Positions 40,708 through 47,891 of a stretch of DNA of 64,000 nucleotides are shown piece after piece. Location of the stretch: contig NZ_FUHT01000002.1 in assembly GCF_900155615.1 (NCBI RefSeq), forward strand, positions 248,001-312,000. Direction: 5' to 3'. The position numbers and the translations under genes are program-made. The stretch is from Massiliimalia massiliensis (GTDB taxonomy: Bacteria > Bacillota > Clostridia > Oscillospirales > Ruminococcaceae). Under the pieces are notes generated by a model, which saw nothing but the letters and a program-made list of their open reading frames with translations, did not search any database and had not been told where the DNA came from. The number at the start of each line of letters is the position of its first letter. The first letter of the stretch is position 1.

Positions 40708-41976
40708 ATGTCAGCACCGTTAGCCGATCGGATTCGCCCGCAGACGCTGGACGATGTCGTGGGACAAACCCATTTGCTCGCTCCGGGTAAAGCGCTGCGC
40801 AATATTATCGAATCAGGCCAAATCCCCAACCTGATTTTTTACGGGCCGTCCGGTGTGGGAAAAACTACCCTGGCGCGGTTGATTGCGGGCCAGACTAACA
40901 AAAAGCTGTATAAATTAAACGGAACCTCTGCTTCTACGGCGGACATTAAGACTATTATTGAGCAGGTTAATACCATCTCCTCATACAACGGGATTCTGCT
41001 CTACCTGGATGAGATTCAGTACCTCAACAAAAAGCAGCAGCAGTCCCTGCTGGAGCATATCGAAAATGGCAACATTACCCTGATCGCCTCCACAACAGAG
41101 AATCCCTACTTTTATATTTACAATGCAATCCTGAGCCGCAGTACTGTATTCGAATTCAAAACAGTGGAGCCTGCCGAGGTGGAGCGGGCTGTTCTGCGCG
41201 CCTTTCACGCCATGGAAGAGGAACTTTCCGTCCAGTTTAAACTGGAGGATGGAGTCAGCGCTTTTATTGCGCAGGCCTGCGGCGGCGACGTCCGGAAATC
41301 GATTAATACGGTAGAGCTCTGCGCCCTGGCAACCCGCCCGGATCAGGACGGCGCCTATTTCGTTACAATGGACACTGCCCGGGAGCTCGCGCAAAAATCT
41401 GCCATGAAATATGACAAACAGGGAGACGAGCATTACGACCTGCTTTCCGCGCTCCAGAAATCTATTCGCGGTTCCGACCCAGATGCGGCTGTCCATTATC
41501 TGGGCAGACTCCTGGAGGCCGGCGACCTCCTTTCTCCTTGCCGGCGCCTTCTCGTCATAGCCAGCGAGGATATTGGAATGGCATATCCAATGGCAATTGC
41601 TATCGTCAAGGCCTGTGTCGACAGCGCTGTGCAGCTTGGCCTGCCGGAAGCCCGTATTCCCCTGGCAGAAGCTGCCGTCCTGTTGGCAACCTCCCCAAAG
41701 TCAAACAGCTCTTATATGGCAATCAACTATGCGATGTCGGATATTCGCTCCGGAAAGGGCGGCACCTTTCCCCGTCAACTGCAAAACAAGCATTATGACG
41801 GTGCGGAACGTAAGGAAAAGGGACAAAACTATCTCTATCCGCATGACTTCCCCAATCATTATGTGAAGCAGCAATATCTGCCGGATGATTTAAAGGATAC
41901 TGTTTATTATCAGTATGGAGAAAATAAAACCGAGCAGGCTGCAAAAATCTATTGGGAAAAAATCAAAGGGAAATAA
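40708..41976 (+). CDS. rarA: Replication-associated recombination protein A
   Basis: A 422-residue AAA+ ATPase of the RarA/MgsA/WRNIP1 family, acting at stalled replication forks. Walker A GPSGVGKTT near residue 50, Walker B LYLDEIQYLN near 100, sensor residues in STTENPYF, and the C-terminal MgsA domain (DPDAAVHYLGRLLEAGD; SEDIGMAYPMA) are all present at the usual spacing. Length is typical. GGAAAGGAT precedes the start. Confidence 0.95.
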   Translation: MSAPLADRIRPQTLDDVVGQTHLLAPGKALRNIIESGQIPNLIFYGPSGVGKTTLARLIAGQTNKKLYKLNGTSASTADIKTIIEQVNTISSYNGILLYLDEIQYLNKKQQQSLLEHIENGNITLIASTTENPYFYIYNAILSRSTVFEFKTVEPAEVERAVLRAFHAMEEELSVQFKLEDGVSAFIAQACGGDVRKSINTVELCALATRPDQDGAYFVTMDTARELAQKSAMKYDKQGDEHYDLLSALQKSIRGSDPDAAVHYLGRLLEAGDLLSPCRRLLVIASEDIGMAYPMAIAIVKACVDSAVQLGLPEARIPLAEAAVLLATSPKSNSSYMAINYAMSDIRSGKGGTFPRQLQNKHYDGAERKEKGQNYLYPHDFPNHYVKQQYLPDDLKDTVYYQYGENKTEQAAKIYWEKIKGK

Positions 41977-42013
41977 GAGAGAGGCCGCAACAAAAGCGGC
42001 CTCTCTCTTATTT
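41971..42013. terminator. Bidirectional terminator, rarA / M50 protease
   Basis: An 18-bp stem (41971-41988 with 41996-42013) includes the stop regions of both convergent genes. Confidence 0.87.
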
Positions 42014-42580
42014 CCAAATTGATGTCCATAGATAAACGCAGAATATCAACAGGGTAATGTTCCCATGCTGATGCCAGAACATATAAATACAATAGGTTGA
42101 TAATAATATATTCATAACTATTTGTATTATAAAGACGATATTTTCCGCTTGGTATAGGTCAGTAAAACGGGAAAAGAACAAAACCAACAGCTTTCCCCCA
42201 TCCAATCCCTTCAACGGCAGGAGATTTAAAATTCCTAACACCAAATGAACAGATCCAAATGCTTCCCACCCAATCGGGAAACTCACCGCGGCCATAGTAA
42301 AATTCAACAGGCTTCCAGCCAGTAAAACCGCTGTTTCTTTCCCAACGGATAAGCCGTCCTGTGGTTGATCCATCCGGATACCGGTCATCTCAAATGCGAT
42401 CCGCTTGGGCGCGTATCCAGTTATAAGCACCATGATCAAATGTCCGCATTCATGCATGATGCCTGCCAGCAATCCCAGTACGGCAATTCCAGTCTCATCC
42501 ACCAGAAAGCAAAGGGTGAGGACAGCCAGAAATAAAAACCGGAATTCAATCACTGTCCTGCCAATCCGCAGCTCAAGCAC
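42008..42580 (-). CDS. Site-2 protease, M50 family (SpoIVFB-like)
   Basis: A 190-residue intramembrane metalloprotease with the zinc motif HECGH (near residue 43) and the second motif NLLPLKGLDGG (near residue 120), whose aspartate is the third ligand. Four to six membrane segments are seen. In sporulating Firmicutes SpoIVFB cleaves pro-sigma-K. Here the gene overlaps by eight bases an M23-domain membrane protein gene, the same pairing as spoIVFA-spoIVFB, so a role in the sporulation sigma-K checkpoint is likely but unproven. Confidence 0.82.
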   Translation of the reverse strand: MLELRIGRTVIEFRFLFLAVLTLCFLVDETGIAVLGLLAGIMHECGHLIMVLITGYAPKRIAFEMTGIRMDQPQDGLSVGKETAVLLAGSLLNFTMAAVSFPIGWEAFGSVHLVLGILNLLPLKGLDGGKLLVLFFSRFTDLYQAENIVFIIQIVMNILLSTYCIYMFWHQHGNITLLIFCVYLWTSIWK

Positions 42581-43451
42581 GATCCAGTACTGCAGCCGGG
42601 TCTACAAATTTACTGTTGATCAGGTATCCAAAATGAAGATGCGGCCCGGTTGACATCCCGGTGCTTCCCACCTCAGCAATCACCTGGCCCTTTTTCACTG
42701 CGTCGCCTTCTTTTACCAGAAGCTTGCTGCAATGGGCGTAAAAGCTTTCATTTCCGTCCGCATGCCGGACGCGGATGTGCTTCCCATAGCCCTCTGATTC
42801 CTCCGCTTCCATGACTGTCCCAGCCAGAATCACTTTAATCTCCGTTCCCTCATCTGCTGCAAGGTCGATGCCCTTGTGAAAATCCTGCTCTCCGGTTATC
42901 GGATGAGTGCGCGCTCCAAACGCAGAAGTGACTGATAAGTTTTTTAGCGGCGAGGCGATATCGTTTTGGAAAGTGTAGCTCTGCATGGAAACATTCGCCG
43001 GAATCTGAGCTTCACCGTTCGGTTCCCCGCCGGCTGCTGCTGTTTCAGAGGAAACGTTATCCTCCGTATCTGAAGCAGCGTCTTCAGATACTACGTTGCT
43101 GATTGTTTCCTCTGTACTGTTTGTGTCTGTGCTGCTCTCACCGACATCCGGCAGGATGGTTGCTTGTTCCTTGTTTAGCCAACGTTCAAACTGGCCTTTG
43201 ATTCCCTCCATATCCTCAGCAAAACCGCCGTCCTCCTGAATCAGTGTTTTCAGTTCCGAGTCGATGTCACGGTACTGTGATGGGAAAAAGGTGTTAAGGA
43301 GCACCAAAATAATTGCAATCGCCAGGCACAATATCACCTGGAAGGTCAGCGTGCTGAAGAAGCCGGTTTCTTTCGAGGGCTTCTCCTCACCTTCTTTTGG
43401 CTCATTATATAATTCTTCGCTCAAGTCGAATTCTTTCCAGTTTTTTATCAT
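42573..43451 (-). CDS. M23-domain membrane protein (SpoIVFA/SpoIIQ-like)
   Basis: A protein of about 292 residues: a short cytoplasmic N-terminus, one membrane segment (LTFQVILCLAIAIILVLLNTF) near residue 35, a Ser/Thr/Glu-rich linker, then an M23/LytM domain with FHKGIDLA, SFYAHCS and GPHLHFG. The LytM zinc and catalytic residues (His, Asp, HxH) appear kept, unlike many degenerate SpoIVFA proteins. Start 43451 follows GAGG by eight bases. It overlaps the M50 protease start, which implies coupling. It may inhibit or position the protease, or act on spore-septum peptidoglycan. Confidence 0.8.
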   Translation of the reverse strand: MIKNWKEFDLSEELYNEPKEGEEKPSKETGFFSTLTFQVILCLAIAIILVLLNTFFPSQYRDIDSELKTLIQEDGGFAEDMEGIKGQFERWLNKEQATILPDVGESSTDTNSTEETISNVVSEDAASDTEDNVSSETAAAGGEPNGEAQIPANVSMQSYTFQNDIASPLKNLSVTSAFGARTHPITGEQDFHKGIDLAADEGTEIKVILAGTVMEAEESEGYGKHIRVRHADGNESFYAHCSKLLVKEGDAVKKGQVIAEVGSTGMSTGPHLHFGYLINSKFVDPAAVLDRA

Positions 43452-43641
43452 AATGACAGCCTCAGCTTTCGCCCTATTGAAAGCTATCCTTTCTTTTTGA
43501 ATTTGAGCTGGCTTTGCCTGCCAAATCACCGCCATCCTGGTGGCGAAAGCCGCAAAACGTTATCTGAAAGATTCACCTTTCAGACCTGCTCCTTTGTCCA
43601 ATTCACTCTATTTATATTCGGCCGGCATCAGGAATAGTACT
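43452..43641 (-). other. Leader region with three hairpins, no gene seen
   Basis: On the minus strand this stretch holds CTGAAAG-6-CTTTCAG (43563-43582), CGCCA-6-TGGCG and GGC-7-GCC hairpins before the M23 gene. No known riboswitch consensus is matched and no T run follows any stem. The in-frame extension of the M23 gene through part of it lacks a ribosome site. Confidence 0.45.
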
Positions 43642-43983
43642 TTACTTCTCCTCTTTCGTTTCCGACGACTTGGACTTCTCATCCGGTTTTGACGCGCACA
43701 GGCCTTTCGTCACTTCATGTACGAACATGCTTGCTCCGGTCAGCAAAATCCCCTGTGTGACGACTGAAAACAGGCAGGCATAAAATTCCTTCAGACTAGT
43801 CAAATTGCAGACAGAAAAAGTATAAAGCGCGGTTACAACGAGAGAAACGACAAGCAGAATCCATGGAATCCTTTTAGAACTTAACTTTGTACGTTTTAAT
43901 ATCCTTCCCAGCAAATACAGTACCGGAATCACTACCAGAAGTTCGCTGCGGATATAATAGCGCAGCAGCTCGATCAAATCCAT
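43642..43983 (-). CDS. Small membrane protein of the phage holin 5 family
   Basis: A 113-residue protein with three or four hydrophobic segments and a charged Lys/Glu/Ser-rich tail (DEKSKSSETKEEK). The pattern LLRYYIRSELLVVIPVLYLLGRILK...TQGILLTGASMFVHE matches the clostridial holin-like family. GGGGGG precedes ATG 43983 by eight bases. No phage genes are nearby. It lies upstream of the M23/M50 pair on the same strand, so a cell-envelope or sporulation role is at least as likely as lysis. Confidence 0.72.
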   Translation of the reverse strand: MDLIELLRYYIRSELLVVIPVLYLLGRILKRTKLSSKRIPWILLVVSLVVTALYTFSVCNLTSLKEFYACLFSVVTQGILLTGASMFVHEVTKGLCASKPDEKSKSSETKEEK

Positions 43984-44057
43984 TATCCAATCCCCCCTTT
44001 TGGAAGCCATGTGAAAAGCTCCCGCCATATTATATGATTTCTTGTCTGGTTTTGATC

Positions 44058-44086
44058 TTTACAATAAAACGGATTTTTTGTATAAT
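44058..44086 (+). promoter_or_regulatory. Promoter of the lipoprotein-VOC cluster
   Basis: TTTACA (44058-44063), 17 bp, TATAAT (44081-44086). The leader then holds AGGAGG (44089) and a possible 19-codon ORF at 44107-44166. Its CCTTTC (44112-44117) can pair with GAAAGG (44144-44149) in front of the lipoprotein gene. Confidence 0.75.
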
Positions 44087-44182
44087 AAGGAGGATTTCTA
44101 AAAAGAATGAGCCTTTCCTGTGGAACCGGCTTAAACACCGTAAGAAAGGGAGTCTTTGCAAAGTAAAGGCTATGGTATTGAT

Positions 44183-44725
44183 ATGAAACAAAAATTAGCG
44201 GCGATTTTAGGAATGGTGCTCCTTCTGTTCTGTTTTGCCGGATGCGAACGGGACTATGAAAGGACAGCCTATGAAAAGGAACTGGATGTTACCCTCCAGT
44301 CAGAGCCAAATTCTATTGCTGATTTAGAAGAAGAAATGAACGCCCTGGCAAAGGATTATGATGAAAACGGAATCCTGACCGAAGCTATGGCTGTCTTTAA
44401 AGGAGACGAGGATATCGCCAACCAGAAGGGTACGTTATCCTTTACCTATTGCAGCTATAACGAGGAAACCAAACGCAGTACTACTGTGATCTTTGCCTAT
44501 AGCATGTACGATAAAAAGGTTACAAAAGTGTCTTACGACCAGGGACTAGCCCAACTCAGTGAGGAACTCACCAAGCCGCTCTGGGAAGAAGGGAAAAAAA
44601 TTCCCTTCTCCTTTATCTTTGAAAAAATTCGGGAAGAGGATGATTTCAAAAATAAAATCGGCGGCGAGAATATTACCCTCACAGTAGAATTTACCAGTGA
44701 AAATGTAGAAACGTCTTTAATCTAG
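44183..44725 (+). CDS. Small lipoprotein of unknown function
   Basis: A 180-residue protein beginning MKQKLAAILGMVLLLFCFAGC, a clear lipoprotein signal peptide with lipobox CFAGC. The mature part is acidic, with no family I recognise. A TTG at 44156 has a closer ribosome site (AAAGGGAG) and would add nine residues ahead of the signal peptide; I prefer 44183 because the signal then starts properly. It shares the strand with, and lies 35 bases before, the VOC-family gene. Confidence 0.75.
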   Translation: MKQKLAAILGMVLLLFCFAGCERDYERTAYEKELDVTLQSEPNSIADLEEEMNALAKDYDENGILTEAMAVFKGDEDIANQKGTLSFTYCSYNEETKRSTTVIFAYSMYDKKVTKVSYDQGLAQLSEELTKPLWEEGKKIPFSFIFEKIREEDDFKNKIGGENITLTVEFTSENVETSLI

Positions 44726-44733
44726 GAGAAAGG

Positions 44734-44760
44734 AATGCTTTCGTTAGAACGAAAGCAGTA
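44734..44760 (+). CDS. Possible eight-codon leader ORF
   Basis: ATG at 44734 follows AGGAGAAAGGA closely and reads eight codons (MLSLERKQ) to a TAA that directly abuts the VOC gene's ATG at 44761. The same bases form a hairpin (44736-44742 with 44749-44755). The VOC gene itself lacks a good ribosome site, so coupling through this mini-ORF is plausible. Confidence 0.4.
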
Positions 44761-45141
44761 ATGATAATCATGAATTTTAAAATTGTGCATAATAATTATA
44801 ACGTCTATGACCTTGAAAAAAGTATTGCCTTTTACCAGGAGGCCTTTGGAATGAAGGAAACCCGGCGGAAGGAAGCGCAGGACGGCAGCTTTATCATTGT
44901 TTATCTTGGAAACGCCCAGGCCGAGCATTTAATCGAGCTTACCTGGCTGCGGGATTGGGATCATCCCTATAACCTCGGCGACAATGAAATCCATCTTGCC
45001 CTTCAAACCGATGATTATGAAGCTGCTCACGCATTGCATCAAAAGATGGGATGCATCTGTTATGAAAATCCGTCTATGGGAATTTATTTCGTATCTGATC
45101 CGGACGGATACTGGATCGAAATTGTTCCTAAACGGGATTAA
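44761..45141 (+). CDS. VOC-family protein (glyoxalase I-like)
   Basis: A 126-residue protein with the vicinal-oxygen-chelate fold: NVYDLEKSIAFYQEAFGM at the start of the first repeat and YFVSDPDGYWIEIVPK at the end, where the glutamate is a usual metal ligand. It resembles lactoylglutathione lyase, though Clostridia mostly lack glutathione, so the thiol substrate or reaction is uncertain. ATG 44770 is an alternative start. It sits between the lipoprotein and a small membrane protein, probably in one operon. Confidence 0.8.
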   Translation: MIIMNFKIVHNNYNVYDLEKSIAFYQEAFGMKETRRKEAQDGSFIIVYLGNAQAEHLIELTWLRDWDHPYNLGDNEIHLALQTDDYEAAHALHQKMGCICYENPSMGIYFVSDPDGYWIEIVPKRD

Positions 45142-45178
45142 GGCCGTATATTTAAGCAAAAAGGAGCTGTGAAGCCAT

Positions 45179-45385
45179 ATGGAAATGATTCTTCTTGCAA
45201 TCATCCTGTTAATTGCCGGCTTGGTTATGACCATTAAACCTGACATCTGGTGGCAGCTGACAGAATCCTGGAAATCCTATTCCGCCGGCGATCCATCTGA
45301 TTTTTATATCAAGGTGACCCGGATCGGCGGAATTGTATTCCTGGTCATGGCCTTGATGGTATTTGTTCTACTCTTTTTTATATGA
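45179..45385 (+). CDS. Small two-segment membrane protein (DUF6199-like)
   Basis: A 68-residue protein with hydrophobic helices at about 3-18 and 48-67, separated by a polar WWQLTESWKSYSAGDPSDFYIKVTR loop. The layout fits the DUF6199 group of small Firmicute membrane proteins of unknown role. AAGGAG lies 12 bases upstream. Last gene of the cluster, followed by a terminator. Confidence 0.68.
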   Translation: MEMILLAIILLIAGLVMTIKPDIWWQLTESWKSYSAGDPSDFYIKVTRIGGIVFLVMALMVFVLLFFI

Positions 45386-45393
45386 AGATAATG

Positions 45394-45428
45394 AAAGCCT
45401 TGATGAAAAATTTTCATCAAGGCTTTTT
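45394..45428 (+). terminator. Terminator of the lipoprotein-VOC cluster
   Basis: AAAGCCTTGATGAAAA pairs with its complement and is followed by TTTTT. Confidence 0.87.
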
Positions 45429-45443
45429 CTTTTCGCTGGATAC

Positions 45444-45473
45444 AAAAATCCGCCCTTTTCAGGACGGATTTTT
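45444..45473 (-). terminator. Terminator of hppA
   Basis: AAAAATCCGTCC on the minus strand pairs, with one G-T pair, with the downstream GGGCGGATTTTT. Confidence 0.8.
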
Positions 45474-45481
45474 AATTTCTT

Positions 45482-47614
45482 TTATTTAATCAGGGAGAAT
45501 GCCAGGACAACCTGAGCGAATACGATCGAAACCATAGATAACAGTTTGATCAAAATATTGATTGACGGGCCGGAAGTATCCTTAAACGGGTCGCCGACTG
45601 TATCGCCGACAACCGCGGCCTTATGCGCTTCGCTTCCTTTTCCGCCATGTTTTCCGCTTTCAATATATTTCTTCGCGTTATCCCACGCCCCGCCGGAGTT
45701 CGCCATCATAACAGCAAGGATAAATCCAGTCACTGTAGCGCCTGCAAGCATTCCGGCAACACCGGCGACACCGAGAATCAGTCCAACAATAATCGGTACG
45801 GCAACCGCGAGAACCGCCGGAAGAATCATTTCCTTCTGTGCGGATTTGGTGCAGATGTCCACGCAGCTTGCGTAGTCCGGCTCTGCTTTGCCTTCCATCA
45901 GCCCAGTGATTTCCCGGAACTGACGGCGAACCTCCAGTACAATTCCCTGTGCCGCACGTCCAACTGCTTCCATTGTCAAAGCAGCAAACAGGAACGGCAG
46001 CATACCGCCGATAAACAGTCCGATTAATACAGCAGGGTTTGTAATATTCAGGTTGAGGGTTGCAAAGTATTCCGGATCAAGCACATTGATCTCCGCCAGA
46101 TAAGACGCGATCAAAGCCAGCGCGGTCAATGCAGCAGAACCAATTGCAAAGCCTTTTCCGGTTGCAGCGGTTGTATTCCCAAGAGAATCAAGCGCGTCAG
46201 TGCGTTCCCGAACTTCCTCACCCAGGCCAGCCATTTCAGCAATACCGCCTGCATTATCAGCAACCGGGCCATAGGCATCGGTAGCAAGGGTGATTCCCAG
46301 TGTAGAGAGCATTCCGACTGCGGAAAGACCAATTCCATAGAGGCCGAGGTTAAAGTCCGCGCCTCCGCCGGACACAAAGTAGCTGATCAGAACCGCCGCG
46401 CCAACGATGATAACCGGAAGCCCTGTGGAACGCATCCCGAGGGACAGCCCGCCGATAATAATGGTAGCCGGTCCGGTTTCTGAGGTCGCAGAGAGCTTTC
46501 TGGTGGGTTTATAGGTGTCAGAGGTATAGTATTCGGTAAAGAATCCAATGAGTACCCCTGCAAGCAATCCGCAGATAATAGCAAAATAAAGACCGACGTT
46601 TTCTTTCCCTAATACAAAATAAATCAGCGGGAAAGCAATAATAGCAACCAGCGCCGCACTGATCCAGGTGCCTCGACGGAGTGCAGACAGCAGATTTTTC
46701 TGTGATGCGCCTTCCTTGGTCTTGACAAAGAAGGTTCCGATAATAGAGGCAATAATTCCAACAGCCGCCATAACCATCGGAATTGTAACGCCGCTGAAGC
46801 CCATACCGGCAGCCACAGCCAGCGCGCCCGTAGAGATAATCGAGCCAACATAGGATTCATATAAGTCAGCGCCCATACCTGCAACGTCACCGACATTATC
46901 GCCGACGTTGTCAGCAATAACAGCCGGGTTTCTCGGGTCGTCTTCCGGAATTCCGGCCTCCACCTTTCCAACAAGGTCAGCTCCAACGTCCGCAGCCTTG
47001 GTGAAGATACCGCCGCCGACACGCGCAAACAGCGCCATCGAGGAGGCGCCCATTCCAAAGGTCAGCATAGCGGAGGTAATCGCCTGGATCTGTGCCGCTT
47101 CAAAAGATTGCCCTGCGGCTACAACCAGGTGATCCGGATTAGCAAACCACCATTTCAGGAAGAAATACCAGAACGAAATATCAAATAATCCCAATCCAAC
47201 AACAACAAAGCCCATAACGCCGCCAGCGGAAAATGCAATCCGCAGTCCAGTATTCAGGCTCTTCATCGCTCCATTCGCGGTTCTCGCATTGGAAGCGGTT
47301 GCGATTTTCATGCCGATAAAACCGGATAAGCCAGAGAAAAATCCACCGGTCAGGAATGCAAACGGAACAAACCAGGTCAAAAATCCAAATGCCGCCATCA
47401 CGCAAAGCACGATAAACAGAACGGCAAAGAATGCAGCAACACCAGTATACTGCCGTTTTAAATAAGCGTTTGCGCCTTTTCTAACCGACATTGAGATTTT
47501 TTTCATCAGGTCGGTACCCTCATCAGCACGAAGCACTTTTTTTGCAAGGAAAAATGCAAAAATCAGCGCAATCACTGAACCGACAGGGGCAAGGTAAGTA
47601 ATGTAATTGTCCAT
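45482..47614 (-). CDS. hppA: Membrane-bound pyrophosphatase, K+-stimulated type
   Basis: A 710-residue ion pump that uses pyrophosphate hydrolysis to move Na+ or H+ out of the cytoplasm. Signatures: DVGADLVGKVEAGIPEDDPRNPAVIADNVGDNVGDVAG (PPi site), repeated DNAGGIAEM and DSLGNTTAATGKGFAIGSA. Alanine in GNTTAATGKG, where K+-independent enzymes have lysine, marks the K+-dependent branch. Sixteen membrane segments are expected. GGGAGGAG precedes the start. Sodium versus proton specificity cannot be settled by eye. Confidence 0.95.
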   Translation of the reverse strand: MDNYITYLAPVGSVIALIFAFFLAKKVLRADEGTDLMKKISMSVRKGANAYLKRQYTGVAAFFAVLFIVLCVMAAFGFLTWFVPFAFLTGGFFSGLSGFIGMKIATASNARTANGAMKSLNTGLRIAFSAGGVMGFVVVGLGLFDISFWYFFLKWWFANPDHLVVAAGQSFEAAQIQAITSAMLTFGMGASSMALFARVGGGIFTKAADVGADLVGKVEAGIPEDDPRNPAVIADNVGDNVGDVAGMGADLYESYVGSIISTGALAVAAGMGFSGVTIPMVMAAVGIIASIIGTFFVKTKEGASQKNLLSALRRGTWISAALVAIIAFPLIYFVLGKENVGLYFAIICGLLAGVLIGFFTEYYTSDTYKPTRKLSATSETGPATIIIGGLSLGMRSTGLPVIIVGAAVLISYFVSGGGADFNLGLYGIGLSAVGMLSTLGITLATDAYGPVADNAGGIAEMAGLGEEVRERTDALDSLGNTTAATGKGFAIGSAALTALALIASYLAEINVLDPEYFATLNLNITNPAVLIGLFIGGMLPFLFAALTMEAVGRAAQGIVLEVRRQFREITGLMEGKAEPDYASCVDICTKSAQKEMILPAVLAVAVPIIVGLILGVAGVAGMLAGATVTGFILAVMMANSGGAWDNAKKYIESGKHGGKGSEAHKAAVVGDTVGDPFKDTSGPSINILIKLLSMVSIVFAQVVLAFSLIK

Positions 47615-47647
47615 TGAAAAACTCCTCCCTTAATTCTTTCGATTCAA

Positions 47648-47676
47648 ATTATAACATTTTGTCCGATTTGCCACAA
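47648..47676 (-). promoter_or_regulatory. Promoter of hppA
   Basis: On the minus strand TTGTGG (47671-47676), 17 bp, TATAAT (47648-47653), with a TGn extension. Confidence 0.82.
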
Positions 47677-47763
47677 CAGAACCATGAACGAAATATGAAA
47701 ACTTTGTGACAATAAATAATTATCCATGAATAATATTGTTCAAAAAGTCGAGGACTTTAAACA

Positions 47764-47785
47764 CCTTGTCAAAACCTTGTCAAGG
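47764..47785. repeat. Tandem CCTTGTCAA repeat upstream of hppA
   Basis: CCTTGTCAA (47764-47772) recurs 11 bp later within CCTTGTCAAGG (47775-47785), which is itself an 11-bp palindrome. One-turn spacing suggests a protein site, but it is about 90 bases upstream of the hppA promoter, in an otherwise empty 280-base gap. Confidence 0.4.
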
Positions 47786-47848
47786 ATAAGTAAAAAGCCT
47801 TTTGCAGCCGCGTTTTTTTGACATTTTTTTATCATACTAAAGCGCAGA

Positions 47849-47886
47849 AAAAGAGCGCCAAAAGATGATCTTTGACGCTCTTTTTT
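47849..47886. terminator. Terminator of the HTH-cupin-synthetase gene
   Basis: AAAGAGCG(C/T)CAAAAGAT arms form an imperfect stem with T runs on both sides, just beyond the stop at 47892. Confidence 0.8.
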
Positions 47887-47891
47887 CCCTG

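Noticed and set aside
43452-43641. Cyclic-di-GMP, SAM or cobalamin riboswitch before the M23 gene
   Set aside because: The conserved cores of these classes are not present.
43642-43983. Holin-like gene as evidence of a prophage
   Set aside because: No terminase, capsid, tail, integrase or endolysin genes are near; flanking genes are chromosomal.
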